From Caulobacteraceae bacterium (GTDB taxonomy: Bacteria; Pseudomonadota; Alphaproteobacteria; Caulobacterales; Caulobacteraceae), in NCBI GenBank assembly GCA_027489335.1, contig JAIXZX010000008.1, positions 120,740 through 184,739 of the forward strand: DNA of 64,000 nt, written 5' to 3'. Made by a program: the position numbers and the translations under genes. Numbering within the stretch: the stretch's first letter is position 1; each line of letters opens with the position of its first letter. Positions 1-9,011 of the stretch are shown here, piece after piece. Below the pieces are notes generated by a model, which had not been told where the DNA came from, ran no database searches, and saw nothing but the letters and a program-made list of their open reading frames with translations.

Positions 1-360
1 AGCCTCATTCCCTGGGACCTCCAGCGGCGGGTCGAGGCCGAACTGCCCACCCACTGGACCGCGCCCACCGGCAACCGGACGCAGATCGATTATGAGGCCG
101 AAGGCGGCCCGCGGGTGGACATCCGCGTGCAGGAAGTGTTCGGCCTGAATGAGCATCCGATGGTGGCCGGCCGGCCCCTGACGCTCGCCCTGCTGTCGCC
201 GGCCCGGCGGCCCATTCAGCTGACCCAGGACCTGCCGGGGTTCTGGCGCGGCTCCTGGCGGGACGTGCGCGCCGATATGCGCGGTCGCTACCCCCGCCAT
301 CCCTGGCCCGAAGACCCGTCCGTGGCCGACCCGACCACCCGGACAAAGCCCAGAAACTAG
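1..360 (+). CDS. hrpB: ATP-dependent RNA helicase HrpB, C-terminal end (5' truncated by window edge)
   Basis: Frame 1 is open from the first base to a TAG at 358-360 and gives the last 119 residues of a larger protein. The segment matches the C-terminal domain peculiar to HrpB-type DEAH helicases: an LPxHWTAPTGNR start, then IRVQEVFGL, then the nearly invariant ending MRGRYPRHPWPEDP followed by a short basic tail. HrpB is a predicted cytoplasmic RNA-dependent ATPase; its cellular substrate is poorly defined. The helicase core lies outside the window. Its TAG stop shares the palindrome CTAG (357-360) with the TAG stop of the convergent methyltransferase gene. Identity is fairly sure from the C-terminal signature alone. 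Confidence 0.85.
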   Translation, partial: SLIPWDLQRRVEAELPTHWTAPTGNRTQIDYEAEGGPRVDIRVQEVFGLNEHPMVAGRPLTLALLSPARRPIQLTQDLPGFWRGSWRDVRADMRGRYPRHPWPEDPSVADPTTRTKPRN

Positions 361-1145
361 CTGGCGGCGTAGATCATCACGCCGGTGGCCACCGACAGGT
401 TCAGACTGTCGGCCCGACCGCGCATGGGAATCTTGACGTTGACGTCGCAGAGGCTGGCCATTTCCGGCGGCAGACCCTGTTGCTCGTTGCCCATCAGGAT
501 CAGGGCCGGATGTACATAGTCGGCGCTCCGGTGATCGACCTCGGCGCTCAGGAGCGTGCCGACCACAGACCCGGGCCAATCGCGGCGCCAGGCGGCGAAC
601 TCGGCCTCGGTGGCCCGGGCGATGGGCACGGCGAAGATGGAGCCCATGGTGGCCCGCACCGCCTCCACCGAATAGGGATCGCAGCACTCGCCCACCAGCA
701 CCACGCCGCCGCAGCCAGCCGCATCGGCGGTGCGGATGATGGTCCCCAGATTGCCCGGATCCCGCACCCGGTGCAGGGCGACCCAGGCCTTGGCCAGTCT
801 CGGCTGCAGAGCGGTGAGCGGGGTGAAGACCTGGGGGAAGACGCCGACCACGGCCTGGGGATTGTCCCGACGGGAGACCTTGGCGAGAATCTCAGCCGTC
901 ACCTCGATGACCTCGCCGCCGGCGTCTTCGGTCGCTTCGGCGGCCGCCTGCAGGAGGGGATGATCGGCGGCGTCGCGGCCATAGAGCAGGATCTCCGGCG
1001 CATGGCCGGTCTCCACGCCCTCGGTGACGTTCTTCAGCCCCTCGGCCACGAACAGGCCGGTCTCGTCACGGGTCTTGCGCTGGTGCAGGGCGCGCACGGC
1101 CTTGACCGTGGGATTGGTCAGGGAGGTGACGGTGCGGCCGCTCAC
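357..1145 (-). CDS. TrmH/SpoU-family RNA 2'-O-methyltransferase
   Basis: A 262-residue SPOUT-class methyltransferase that probably methylates a ribose 2'-OH of rRNA or tRNA with S-adenosylmethionine. The three family motifs are present: RDPGNLGTIIRTADA (motif 1, with the catalytic Arg), LILMGNEQQGLP (motif 2) and IPMRGRADSLNLSVA (motif 3, knot). An N-terminal substrate-binding domain precedes the knot. The open frame extends further upstream, but I start it at the GTG at 1143-1145, because this overlaps the TGA of the upstream methyltransferase gene as GTGA and the upstream extension is low-complexity read-through. The two genes therefore look like one minus-strand operon of RNA modification enzymes. 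The exact target nucleotide cannot be told from sequence. Confidence 0.88.
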   Translation of the reverse strand: MSGRTVTSLTNPTVKAVRALHQRKTRDETGLFVAEGLKNVTEGVETGHAPEILLYGRDAADHPLLQAAAEATEDAGGEVIEVTAEILAKVSRRDNPQAVVGVFPQVFTPLTALQPRLAKAWVALHRVRDPGNLGTIIRTADAAGCGGVVLVGECCDPYSVEAVRATMGSIFAVPIARATEAEFAAWRRDWPGSVVGTLLSAEVDHRSADYVHPALILMGNEQQGLPPEMASLCDVNVKIPMRGRADSLNLSVATGVMIYAAS

Positions 1146-2056
1146 GAGGCCCACCGGGCGTAGAAGGACAGGCCGATCTGTCGCTCCCCAGCCTCTTCGG
1201 CCAGGGCCAGTTCGCCCCATTCGATGGTTCCGCCACGCTCAGCCAGTCGGTCGGACAACAGGCCGGCCAGGGCTGCGCCGGAGATCCGGGCGGCGTAGGC
1301 ATTGAGGATCAGGAACGACGCCTTTTCCGAAAGAAGTTCAGCGCATAGGGCCGAAAGCTCAGGCAGGTCCTCAAACAGACGCCACACCTCTCCGGTGGGG
1401 CCACGGCCGTATTTTGGGGGGTCCAGGATGATCCCCTCATAGCGCGACCCGCGGCGCACCTCCCGCTGCACATAGCGGCGGGCGTCCTCGCAGATCCAAC
1501 GCACAGGACGATCGGCAAGGTTCGACAGCTCGGCGTTTTCCCGGGCCATGGCGATGGCCTTCTTGGAGGCGTCCACATGGGTCACCGCAGCCCCAGCCGC
1601 GGCGCAGACCAGGCTGGCGACCCCGGTGTATCCGAACAGGTTCAGGACCCGGGGCGGCTCCGCCTCGGCCTGGATCTGGCTGCGGATGCGCGCCTCCAGC
1701 CATTCCCAGTTCGCCGCCTGTTCGGGAAAGAACGCCAGGTGCCGGAAGGCGGTAAAACGGGCGTTAAACCGCGCCTGACGCCAGGACATGGCCCACGCCT
1801 CCAGCGGCGCGCCCTGGAAGCGCCAACGGCCGGCGTCTTCCTCGTCGCTGGGATCGAAGATGGCGTCGGCGGCCGCCCAGGTGGCGGCGTCCAGACGCGG
1901 CGCCCACAGGCACTGCGGCTCCGGCCGGACGACGGTGTAGGGGCCGTAGCGCTCCAGCTTCCTGCCATCCCCCGAATCCAGCAGGGCGTAGTCCGCCCAT
2001 CCGGTGGTGCGCATCACGCCGGGGGTCTCGGCGACGGTGGGGCGTCGGGTTGTCAT
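1142..2056 (-). CDS. class I SAM-dependent methyltransferase, 23S rRNA (RlmI/RlmK-like)
   Basis: A 304-residue Rossmann-fold methyltransferase. Motif I is VLNLFGYTGVASL, followed by the acidic residue in THVDASKKA, and the catalytic motif IV is ILDPPKYGRGP, the DPPK type found in RNA base methyltransferases of the YccW/RlmI group. Unlike full-length RlmI it lacks an obvious N-terminal PUA domain, so I give no gene symbol. The ATG at 2054-2056 is the furthest plausible start; an internal Met (residue 15) is possible, since no strong Shine-Dalgarno sequence is visible. It is the first gene of a two-gene operon with the TrmH-type enzyme and is divergent from the TetR regulator. Confidence 0.85.
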   Translation of the reverse strand: MTTRRPTVAETPGVMRTTGWADYALLDSGDGRKLERYGPYTVVRPEPQCLWAPRLDAATWAAADAIFDPSDEEDAGRWRFQGAPLEAWAMSWRQARFNARFTAFRHLAFFPEQAANWEWLEARIRSQIQAEAEPPRVLNLFGYTGVASLVCAAAGAAVTHVDASKKAIAMARENAELSNLADRPVRWICEDARRYVQREVRRGSRYEGIILDPPKYGRGPTGEVWRLFEDLPELSALCAELLSEKASFLILNAYAARISGAALAGLLSDRLAERGGTIEWGELALAEEAGERQIGLSFYARWAS

Positions 2057-2171
2057 AGGGTCTCGATTACGAAAAACCCGCTCTGCGCGCCAGAGGATGA
2101 AACTCTATAGGGTGCGGTATGGTCCATGGCGGCTGAAAAGCCTCGGCAATCGGGCGCGGGGTTGTCACAGG

Positions 2172-2189
2172 ACGGAAATTGGTTTCCGT
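2172..2189. promoter_or_regulatory. palindromic candidate TetR operator
   Basis: ACGGAAA-TTGG-TTTCCGT is a perfect 7-bp inverted repeat with a 4-bp centre. It lies about 30 bp upstream of the TetR-family start codon, in the gap between that gene and the divergent methyltransferase. Size and position fit an autoregulatory TetR operator. Binding by this regulator is inferred. Confidence 0.5.
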
Positions 2190-2222
2190 TGACCTGCTGT
2201 GTACGAGGGGGAGTTTGAGTTG

Positions 2223-2858
2223 GTGAGCGTCAGCACCACACGGCGCCGGTCGGCCCGCAAGGCCAAGGGCGACGGACATCTGAGGCGGGCGGAGATCCTG
2301 CAGGCGGCCGAGCGAATCTTCGTGGCTGACGGCTATGAGGGCGCCACCATCCGGCGGATCGCCGAGGAGGTGGGGGTGTCTTCCACCGCCCTCTACATGC
2401 ACTTTCCCGACAAGGCCTGCATCCTGCTGGAGATCTGTCAGGGGGTGATGCAGGAGCTGCTCGACCGCAACAGCCAGATCGCCGAACGCCCCCTGGATGC
2501 GGTGAACCGCACCCGCATGATGCTGGACGCCTACATGCGCTGGGGGTTCGAGCATCCCAACGCCTACCAGCTGGTGTTTTCCGGGACCCACCCCTTCCCG
2601 CAGGGCGCCGATGGGACGGACGCCACGGCCGAACTTGCCGCCGCCTGCTACGACAAGTTCAGCGGCGTGGTGCGCGAAATCGCCGCTGAAGGCCGGCTGC
2701 GGCTCGGCGACGGAGACAGCGCGGCCCAGGCCCTCTGGGCCGCCTGCCACGGGGTTGTGGCCCTGCGGCTGTCACGTCCTAATTTCCCCTGGCAGTCTGA
2801 GGACGAGCTGATCCAGGTGACCATCGAAGGTTTGCTCAGCGGCATCACCATCGACTGA
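2223..2858 (+). CDS. TetR/AcrR-family transcriptional regulator
   Basis: A 211-residue one-component repressor. The N-terminal TetR helix-turn-helix spans roughly residues 20-65: it begins RRAEILQAAERIF, continues GATIRRIAEEVGVS, and has the recognition-helix signature TALYMHFPDK. The C-terminal ligand domain, with the conserved MRWGFEHPNAYQLVF segment, resembles the WHG-type TetR C-terminus. The frame is open from a GTG at 2199, but the purine-rich GAGGGGGAG at 2204-2212 is placed correctly for the TTG at 2220 or GTG at 2223; I use GTG 2223. A perfect palindrome just upstream suggests autorepression. The target genes and ligand are unknown; its divergent neighbours are RNA methyltransferases, which gives little clue. 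Confidence 0.88.
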   Translation: MSVSTTRRRSARKAKGDGHLRRAEILQAAERIFVADGYEGATIRRIAEEVGVSSTALYMHFPDKACILLEICQGVMQELLDRNSQIAERPLDAVNRTRMMLDAYMRWGFEHPNAYQLVFSGTHPFPQGADGTDATAELAAACYDKFSGVVREIAAEGRLRLGDGDSAAQALWAACHGVVALRLSRPNFPWQSEDELIQVTIEGLLSGITID

Positions 2859-2864
2859 GCGCAG

Positions 2865-4952
2865 CTATCGCGCGACAGCCGCCGTCGGTCGGGGATAGGC
2901 GTAACCGCCCTTGGCCAGGTCTTGTGAGATCGTGATCTTGGCTGTGCCGTTGTTCAGGCGTGCGCGATAGACCTGAGCGCCCTCCATGACCCGCATCACA
3001 TAGTTGCGGGTTTCCGAGAACGGGATGCACTCCACGAAATCGATCGGATCGGTGCCGGCCCCACGGGGGTCGCCGCAGAAGCTGATCCACTGGCTGGGAC
3101 GTCCAGGCCCTGCATTGTAGGCGGCGATCGCCAGGGGGTAGGAGCCGCTGAACTGGTTCAGCATCTGGGAGATGTAGGTCTGGCCCAGGCGCATATTGTA
3201 GTCCGGGTCATCCAGCATGCCGACCGAGTAGGAGACGCCGATCTGGCGGGCGACGATCTGGGCGGTGGCCGGCATCACCTGCATCATGCCCCGGGCGCCG
3301 ACCGGCGAGCGGATCAGCGGATCAAACCCGCTCTCTTGCCGGGTGATGGACAGGGTCAGCGCCAGTTCCGGCGCATTGGGCACCTGTGGCGGGGTCCGGT
3401 TCGGATAGCCGCGCAGGGGCAGGACGTGGCCCAAGGTGGCCGCTCCGCGGACCACCAGCATCGAGCCCGTCTGGTCTCCATAGCCGCGGGCCATGTCGAC
3501 GATCAGGGCCTGTTCGGCGCTGTTGGGGACGGTGTCCTTCAGGTGCAGGGCGAAGGTCCGGAAGAGGCCTGACTCGCCGATCTCGTTCAGGCGGCGGGCG
3601 GCGCGGACTACGTCTCGGCCCTCAAAGCGGGCGCGGTCGAACTCGGTGATCTCCGGCTCAGGCGGCAGGGTCATGGTCCCGTCGCCGACCTTCTCGCCCG
3701 CCAGCTGGCCATAGAAGGTCGTGTTGTGCTCGGCGGCGGCGGCGTAGAAGCGCTGGGCGCCGGCGGCGTCGCCCATGGCCTCATGGGCCCGACCCCGCCA
3801 GTAGAGCGCGCGGCCGCGGGTGATGGGCGAGGAGCCGATCTCGGCGATGGCGGCGAAGTGGCGGTCCGCCAGTTCGGCGTTGTTCAGCCGGCGAAGCGCG
3901 ATCCACCCGGCGTAGAACTCAGCTTCAGCCGCAGAGGCGCCCACGGTCAGGCCCGTATTGGCCGAGGCGCGATAGGCATTGCGGTAGTTTCCAGCCCGCA
4001 GGGCGGCCAGGGTCATCGGATAGCGCTCGCGCCAGACGCGGGCTGCGGCTGCGGTCACCTGACCCTGGCCAGGGGGCAGGGGGGCCAGGGTCTCATAGGC
4101 GCGGGCCTCATCGCCCCGGGCCCGGTAATAGGCGGCGCGTTCATAGGCGATGCCTGGATGAGCGGCCTGATCGGGCGTCAGGCGGGCGATCATCGCCTCG
4201 GCCCCGGCCGACCGGTTGCGCAGGGCGATGCGGGCCTCGGCGATCGCGCGCTCACTGGGGGATAGCAGGCCAAGCATGGCCTGGGCGGCTGGGCCCTGTT
4301 GCCCATAGAGCAGGTGGTCGGCCCGCTCCATATGGTCCTCGGGACGCAGATAGCCGCCGAACTGGGCTAGCATGGAGGCCTGATCGCCGGCCTCGAAGGT
4401 TTCATCCCGCCAGAACCGGCGGATGAGCGCGGTGGCTTCGGCCTGCTGGCCGGTGGCGTTGAGGGCGCTGGCCAGCGCCATGGCGCCGCGGGCGCTCACC
4501 GGCGCCTCGCCGCCGAACCAGGCGATGGTCTGCTGGGGTGAGAGACCTGAGGTGGCCAGCAGCTTCTCGGCGGTCTCCTGGCGCCCGGCGCTGCGGGGCC
4601 AGGCGGCCAGGTCGCGGCGGGCCTGGTCGGCCTCGAAGAAGCCCACCGATTCGCCGGCCACATCCACCAGCGCCCAGACGGCGATCTTCTTGGCGATGTC
4701 GTCGGACATGGCGTCGATCAGGCTGCGAGTGGCGGCCACATCCCCGCGGCGGGCGGCGGTCAGAGCCTGGCGCAGCAGCTGGTTCTCGCTGACTGACAAA
4801 GGCGCCAGCGGCGCGCGGTTGACCGGCTGCAGTTCAATGGGGCGGGGAAACGGGTCGTTCGCCGTGGCCCGCGGCGTCTGCGCATGGGGAACGCCCACCA
4901 CCAGGAACAGGGCGGCGGCGGTCAGAAGGGTCTTCGGCGCAAGGACGTGCAA
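2865..4952 (-). CDS. exported lytic transglycosylase, Slt70-like
   Basis: A 695-residue periplasmic murein lytic transglycosylase that would cleave the MurNAc-GlcNAc bond with formation of 1,6-anhydroMurNAc. A long N-terminal alpha-superhelical region (residues ~70-500, TPR-like) precedes a C-terminal SLT domain with the catalytic Glu in [11 protein letters not shown], then [10 protein letters not shown] and [10 protein letters not shown] choose the TTG at 4950-4952: GGAG lies 7 nt upstream and translation then begins directly with a signal peptide ([17 protein letters not shown]). The frame is open further, to 5054, but that extension has no signal-peptide character. It is divergent from dapA and convergent with the TetR gene, and so is probably transcribed alone. 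Confidence 0.9.
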   Translation of the reverse strand: MHVLAPKTLLTAAALFLVVGVPHAQTPRATANDPFPRPIELQPVNRAPLAPLSVSENQLLRQALTAARRGDVAATRSLIDAMSDDIAKKIAVWALVDVAGESVGFFEADQARRDLAAWPRSAGRQETAEKLLATSGLSPQQTIAWFGGEAPVSARGAMALASALNATGQQAEATALIRRFWRDETFEAGDQASMLAQFGGYLRPEDHMERADHLLYGQQGPAAQAMLGLLSPSERAIAEARIALRNRSAGAEAMIARLTPDQAAHPGIAYERAAYYRARGDEARAYETLAPLPPGQGQVTAAAARVWRERYPMTLAALRAGNYRNAYRASANTGLTVGASAAEAEFYAGWIALRRLNNAELADRHFAAIAEIGSSPITRGRALYWRGRAHEAMGDAAGAQRFYAAAAEHNTTFYGQLAGEKVGDGTMTLPPEPEITEFDRARFEGRDVVRAARRLNEIGESGLFRTFALHLKDTVPNSAEQALIVDMARGYGDQTGSMLVVRGAATLGHVLPLRGYPNRTPPQVPNAPELALTLSITRQESGFDPLIRSPVGARGMMQVMPATAQIVARQIGVSYSVGMLDDPDYNMRLGQTYISQMLNQFSGSYPLAIAAYNAGPGRPSQWISFCGDPRGAGTDPIDFVECIPFSETRNYVMRVMEGAQVYRARLNNGTAKITISQDLAKGGYAYPRPTAAVAR

Positions 4953-5013
4953 ACAGGAACTCCAGGCTCTCGTCCCCCAGGGACGATACGGGCGGTTGCG
5001 GCCAGGGCCGCGC

Positions 5014-5028
5014 CGGACATATTGTCCG
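5014..5028. promoter_or_regulatory. palindrome in the slt-dapA divergent promoter region
   Basis: CGGACA-TAT-TGTCCG is a perfect 6-bp inverted repeat with a 3-bp centre, 54 bp before the dapA ATG and 61 bp before the chosen transglycosylase start. It is a candidate operator for either gene; no regulator is identified. Confidence 0.35.
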
Positions 5029-5082
5029 CGCAACATCATAGGCCGCAACAGCATGCGGCGCTTTCACGGCTTTTTGCAGACA

Positions 5083-5967
5083 ATGTCCGAACCTTTATTC
5101 AGGGGCGTCATGCCGGCCCTGGTGACCCCCTTCCGCGATGGCGCGGTGGACGAGGACACCTATGTGGCCCTTATCGAGCGTCAGATCGCCGGCGGCGTCC
5201 ACGGCCTGGTGCCCGTCGGCACCACCGGTGAGACCTCGACCCTGTCCCATGACGAGCACCGCCGGGTGGTCGATCTGTGCATCAAGACGGCCGCCGGCCG
5301 CGTGCCGGTGATCGCCGGCGCCGGGTCGAACTCCACCCGTGAGGCCATCGAACTGGTGAAGCACGCCAAGGCGGTCGGCGCGGACGCGGCCATGGTGGTG
5401 ACGCCCTATTACAATCGCCCAAGCCAAGAGGGCATGTACGCCCACTATGCGGCGATCAACGAGGCCGTGCAGCTGCCGGTGATCGTCTACAATGTGCCCT
5501 CGCGCACCGGGGTGGACATCTCCAACGAGACGCTGGGCCGGCTCTCCAAGCTGCCCAATATCGTGGGCGTCAAGGACGCCACCGGCGACATGACGCGGCC
5601 GACCATGCAGCGGCTCCTGTGCGGGTCCGATTGGGTGATGCTGTCGGGGGATGATCCCAGCGCGCTCGGCTATATGGCCCATGGGGGCCACGGCTCGATC
5701 TCGGTCAGCGTCAATGTGGCGCCCGATCTCTGCGCGACCTTCTACAATGCGGCGCTCAGCGGCGACTGGAAGACCGCCCTCTATTGGCAGGACCGGCTCT
5801 ATCGCCTGCACCGGGCTCTGTTCACTGACGCTTCGCCTGGCCCCACCAAGTTCGCCATGGCCCATCTGGGCCTGTGCTCGGAGGAGGCGCGCCTGCCGAT
5901 CACGCCGGCGTCCGAGGCCTCGCGCAAGGAAGTCCTGGCGGCCATGCATGACGCCGGGCTGATCTGA
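5083..5967 (+). CDS. dapA: 4-hydroxy-tetrahydrodipicolinate synthase
   Basis: A 294-residue TIM-barrel enzyme condensing pyruvate with aspartate semialdehyde, the committing step of the lysine/meso-diaminopimelate pathway. Hallmarks are [11 protein letters not shown] at the start, [13 protein letters not shown], the Tyr of [24 protein letters not shown], and the Schiff-base Lys in [10 protein letters not shown]. Start ATG 5083 gives the normal family length; the frame runs open far upstream, but that part is antisense to the transglycosylase. Seven nucleotides separate it from smpB, and the GNAT gene overlaps smpB, so dapA-smpB-GNAT is one operon. Confidence 0.97.
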   Translation: MSEPLFRGVMPALVTPFRDGAVDEDTYVALIERQIAGGVHGLVPVGTTGETSTLSHDEHRRVVDLCIKTAAGRVPVIAGAGSNSTREAIELVKHAKAVGADAAMVVTPYYNRPSQEGMYAHYAAINEAVQLPVIVYNVPSRTGVDISNETLGRLSKLPNIVGVKDATGDMTRPTMQRLLCGSDWVMLSGDDPSALGYMAHGGHGSISVSVNVAPDLCATFYNAALSGDWKTALYWQDRLYRLHRALFTDASPGPTKFAMAHLGLCSEEARLPITPASEASRKEVLAAMHDAGLI

Positions 5968-5974
5968 GGACCTC

Positions 5975-6430
5975 ATGGCGGGAAAACCCATCGCCGAGAA
6001 CCGGCGCGCAAGGTTCGACTACTTCCTCGACGACGCCATGGAGGCGGGCCTGGCCCTGACCGGCAGCGAGGTGAAGTCCCTGCGCGCGGGCAAGGCCAAT
6101 ATCGCCGAATCCTATGCGGCGGTGGAGGGGCGCGACATCGTGCTGATCAACGCCGACATTCCGCCCTACGCCAAAGCCAGCCACTTCAACCATGAGCCGC
6201 GGCGGCCGCGGAAGCTGCTGCTGCATCGCAAGCAGATCGACCGCTTGATCGGCGCAGTCCAGCGGGAGGGGCGCACCATCGTCCCCACCAAGCTTTATTG
6301 GAACGACAAGGGCCTGGCCAAGCTGGAGATCGCGCTGGCCAAGGGCAAGAAGCTGCACGACAAGCGCGAAACCTCGGCCGAGCGGGACTGGGCCCGGGAC
6401 AAGGCCCGGCTGCTCCGCGACAAGGGGTGA
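5975..6430 (+). CDS. smpB: SsrA-binding protein SmpB
   Basis: A 151-residue protein that delivers tmRNA to stalled ribosomes for trans-translation. The OB-fold core shows [29 protein letters not shown] and the [21 protein letters not shown] block. The basic C-terminal tail ([18 protein letters not shown]) is the part that inserts in the mRNA channel. Length and order are normal. It is cotranscribed behind dapA, and its TGA overlaps the GTG of the next gene. In Caulobacter, trans-translation is tied to cell-cycle progression; here only the gene is seen. Confidence 0.97.
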   Translation: MAGKPIAENRRARFDYFLDDAMEAGLALTGSEVKSLRAGKANIAESYAAVEGRDIVLINADIPPYAKASHFNHEPRRPRKLLLHRKQIDRLIGAVQREGRTIVPTKLYWNDKGLAKLEIALAKGKKLHDKRETSAERDWARDKARLLRDKG

Positions 6431-7182
6431 GCCTGAACGCACCCGCCCCGGCCGAGATCGAGGCCATCGAGCGGGCGACCATCGCAGCCGTCGCCCATGA
6501 CGCCCACGAGGTGATCGGGCCCTGGATCCTGGGATTGCGTCCGGGCTCCATCGGCCGGGCGCACGCCGCTGCGCCCCTGACCCATAGCCTGGTGCGTGAT
6601 GATGGGCTGATCGCCCGGATCGAGGCGGCCTACCGCGCTAAGGGGATGTCGCCGGTGTTTCGCCTGCCCGAGGTCGAGGGGCTGTCGAGCCTCGCCGAGG
6701 CCTTGACCGAACGGGGCTATGTCCCGACCCAGCCCACCCAGGTGATGCGCGCCGACCTGGCCAGGGTGGCAGAGGTGGCTGATCCAGGGCCGGCCATGCT
6801 GCTGGAGCGCCCGGACGAGGCCTGGGCCTCGGTGTTTCTGGGCGAGGGGTTCGATCCCGAGGACGGCGCCCAGCGGGTGGCGGTGCTGTCGAACTCGCCT
6901 GGCGCGGTGTTCGCCGCCGTCCGGGACGAGACCGGGACTCACGCGGTGGGCGTACTCAGCCTCGCGGAGGGCTGGGCCAGCCTGCATGGCATGCGCACCC
7001 GACGGGACCGCCGGGGCCAGGGCCTGGCCGGCCAGGCGGTTGCGCGGCTGGCGCACGCGGCCCTGGAGCGCGGGGCGACCAAGGCCTTCCTGCAGGTGGA
7101 GACGGGCAATGCGCCGGCGCTCGCCCTCTACGGCCGGTCGGGTTTTGCGCCGCTCTGGCGCTACCACTATTGGCGGCTCTAG
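6427..7182 (+). CDS. GNAT-family N-acetyltransferase
   Basis: A 251-residue protein with a C-terminal GNAT fold: the acetyl-CoA-binding segment is [19 protein letters not shown] (R/Q-x-x-G-x-A type), followed by the motif-B segment [18 protein letters not shown]. The N-terminal half (residues ~1-120) looks like a degenerate second GNAT or substrate domain. The GTG at 6427-6429 overlaps the smpB stop as GTGA, which fixes the start. The substrate is unknown. The gene ends convergent with the uracil-DNA glycosylase gene, and both TAG stops lie on the shared CTAG 7179-7182. Confidence 0.85.
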   Translation: MSLNAPAPAEIEAIERATIAAVAHDAHEVIGPWILGLRPGSIGRAHAAAPLTHSLVRDDGLIARIEAAYRAKGMSPVFRLPEVEGLSSLAEALTERGYVPTQPTQVMRADLARVAEVADPGPAMLLERPDEAWASVFLGEGFDPEDGAQRVAVLSNSPGAVFAAVRDETGTHAVGVLSLAEGWASLHGMRTRRDRRGQGLAGQAVARLAHAALERGATKAFLQVETGNAPALALYGRSGFAPLWRYHYWRL

Positions 7183-7835
7183 GCGTCCAGCAGTTCGCGG
7201 GCGCGGATGAAGATGTCCTCGAACATCTGCGGCGTCAGGCGGCCGGTGTTCGTGTTCAACCGCGAGCAGTGATAGGAATTGATCACCCGGTAGGGGCCGG
7301 CCTGGAATTCAGACCCGTGGCCGCCGACGCCGGCGCTGGCCTTCAGACCCAGGGCCTTCAGCACATTGCGACGGGAGACATCGCCCAGGGTGACGATCAC
7401 CTTGAGGTTCGGCAACTGGTCGAGCCGCGCGGTCAGGAAGGGCCGGCAGGTGTTCTCTTCGCTGGTCTCGGGCTTGTTGCCCGGCGGGGCGCAGCGCACG
7501 GCGTTGGTGATCAGGCAGTCCATCAGCTTGAGCCCGTCGTCGGGCCGCGCCTCATAGGACCCTCGCGCAAAGCCCTGCTTGATGAGGGTCTCAAACAGCA
7601 GCACGCCGGCGAAGTCGCCGGTGAATGGGCGTCCCGTTCGGTTGGCGCCCATGCGTCCGGGCGCCAGCCCCACCACCGCCAGACGGGCGGCGGGATCGCC
7701 GAAGGACCTCGCCGGGCCGTTCCACCAGTCTGGATGGGCCTCACGATTGACCTGCCGATAGGCCACCAGCCTGGGGCAGAGCGGACAGTCGCGGGGCGGT
7801 TCGGCGGAGCTCACGGCCGGCTCAGGCCTCGGCAT
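7179..7835 (-). CDS. uracil-DNA glycosylase, family 5 (UDGb type)
   Basis: A 218-residue base-excision enzyme. The active-site motif 1 GLAPGRMGANRTGRPFTGD fits family 5 (UDGb), which lacks the catalytic Asp/Asn of other families, and the second motif is NSYHCSRLN in place of the usual HPS-type sequence. Cysteines in DCPLCPRL and later in NAVRCAPP and EENTCRPF are placed to hold the [4Fe-4S] cluster of family 4/5 enzymes. It would remove uracil and other deaminated bases from DNA. The start at 7835 overlaps the end of the NYN-nuclease gene by 14 nt, so the two are cotranscribed. Family 4 is the alternative, but the GxNRTGRPFTGD block favours family 5. Confidence 0.85.
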   Translation of the reverse strand: MPRPEPAVSSAEPPRDCPLCPRLVAYRQVNREAHPDWWNGPARSFGDPAARLAVVGLAPGRMGANRTGRPFTGDFAGVLLFETLIKQGFARGSYEARPDDGLKLMDCLITNAVRCAPPGNKPETSEENTCRPFLTARLDQLPNLKVIVTLGDVSRRNVLKALGLKASAGVGGHGSEFQAGPYRVINSYHCSRLNTNTGRLTPQMFEDIFIRARELLDA

Positions 7836-8421
7836 CCGCCTCGTTCTCGCTGGAACTGGTCATCCGGCTTTCCTGGATGAACCGGGGCAGGCGCGAGGGC
7901 CGGCCGATGATCTCCGACAGGTCAGCCAGATCGATGAAGGCGTCGGCCTGGCGGCGCAGGTCATCGGACGCCATGGGGGGCTGCGACTTGACCGTCGAGA
8001 CCACGGTGACCCGCGCGCCCCTGCGCTGCACCGCTTCCACCAGACAACGGAAGTCCCCGTCGCCGGAGAACAGCAGCAGGTGGTCGGCGTGCTCGGCCAT
8101 CTCCATCATGTCGACGGCGATTTCCACGTCCATGTCGCCACGCCAGCGCTTGCGCCCTTGCGCGTCGGTGTATTCCCGGGCGGGCTTGGTCACCAGCCGG
8201 AAGCCGTTGTAGTCCAGCCAGTCCACCAGCGGGCGGATGGGCGAGTACTCCTGGTCCTCGACGAGCGCGGTGTAGTAGTAGGCCCGCACCAGCACGCCGC
8301 GCTTGCGGAACTCTTCCAGCAGCTTGCGGTAGTCGATGTCGAAGCCGAGTCCCTTGGCCGCCGAGTACAGGTTCGCGCCGTCGATAAAGAGGGCGAGCCG
8401 ATCGGTGGGGTAGAAGGTCAT
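7822..8421 (-). CDS. NYN domain (LabA/DUF88-type) putative ribonuclease
   Basis: A 199-residue protein of the PIN-like NYN family. The conserved acidic residues that would bind metal are visible in LFIDGANLY, in GDMDVEIAVDMME and in LLFSGDGDFRCLVE. A short acidic tail follows the domain (ESRMTSSSENEADAEA). Family members are metal-dependent single-strand RNases or RNA-binding proteins; the target is not known. The gene heads a two-gene operon with the uracil-DNA glycosylase. Its ATG (8419-8421) lies only four bases from the proposed start of the divergent folK, so at least one of the two must have its promoter inside the other gene. Confidence 0.88.
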   Translation of the reverse strand: MTFYPTDRLALFIDGANLYSAAKGLGFDIDYRKLLEEFRKRGVLVRAYYYTALVEDQEYSPIRPLVDWLDYNGFRLVTKPAREYTDAQGRKRWRGDMDVEIAVDMMEMAEHADHLLLFSGDGDFRCLVEAVQRRGARVTVVSTVKSQPPMASDDLRRQADAFIDLADLSEIIGRPSRLPRFIQESRMTSSSENEADAEA

Positions 8422-8425
8422 AAGC

Positions 8426-8959
8426 GTGGAATTCCTTGAAAGCGGCGCGGGGTCGGGCTGGGACGGAGCGGTGGTGATCGCCCTGGGCAGTAATCTCGCC
8501 GGAGATTTCTCGTCCTCGGAAGCCCTTCTGGAAGCCGCCCTGGCGCGTCTGGATCAGGCGGGATTGCCTGTTCTTCATCGGTCCCGCTGGTGGCGCTCGG
8601 CCGCCTGGCCGGACCCCTCGGCCCCGGAGTATCGCAACGGCGTCGCCATTGTCGAGACGCCGAATGAACCGAGTTCGGTTCTGCGTACCCTGTTTTCAAT
8701 CGAGGCGGAATTCAACCGCAATCGGGGCGAAAGGAACGCACCCCGGACCCTGGATCTCGATCTGATCGCCCACGGACGGGCGGTGATCGACAGCGAACAC
8801 CTCATCCTGCCCCATCCCCGCGCCCACACCCGCCTGTTCGTCATGGGCCCGCTCGCCGAAATCGCCCCGGACTGGCGCCATCCGGTGTCGGGAAAGACCG
8901 CGGGAGAGCTGGCGCTGCAGGCGGAGGTCGGGCTGGACGCCAAAACGACCACGGCTTGA
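8426..8959 (+). CDS. folK: 2-amino-4-hydroxy-6-hydroxymethyldihydropteridine pyrophosphokinase
   Basis: A 177-residue folate-biosynthesis kinase transferring pyrophosphate from ATP to 6-hydroxymethyl-dihydropterin. Motifs: VVIALGSNL, the FNRNRGERNAPRTLDLDLI segment carrying the catalytic and Mg-binding residues (RTLDLDLI), and LPHPRAHTRLFVMGPL. The GTG at 8426 is the most upstream possibility. Because the homologous core begins at VVIALGSNL, the GTG at 8471 could be the real start, which would also leave more room for a promoter between folK and the divergent NYN gene. The HAD phosphatase gene follows after 52 nt on the same strand. Confidence 0.92.
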   Translation: MEFLESGAGSGWDGAVVIALGSNLAGDFSSSEALLEAALARLDQAGLPVLHRSRWWRSAAWPDPSAPEYRNGVAIVETPNEPSSVLRTLFSIEAEFNRNRGERNAPRTLDLDLIAHGRAVIDSEHLILPHPRAHTRLFVMGPLAEIAPDWRHPVSGKTAGELALQAEVGLDAKTTTA

Positions 8960-9011
8960 CCATGAGAAGGCGGCGGCCTAGTCGGCGCCGTCGACTCTTC
9001 AGGACCCACAC

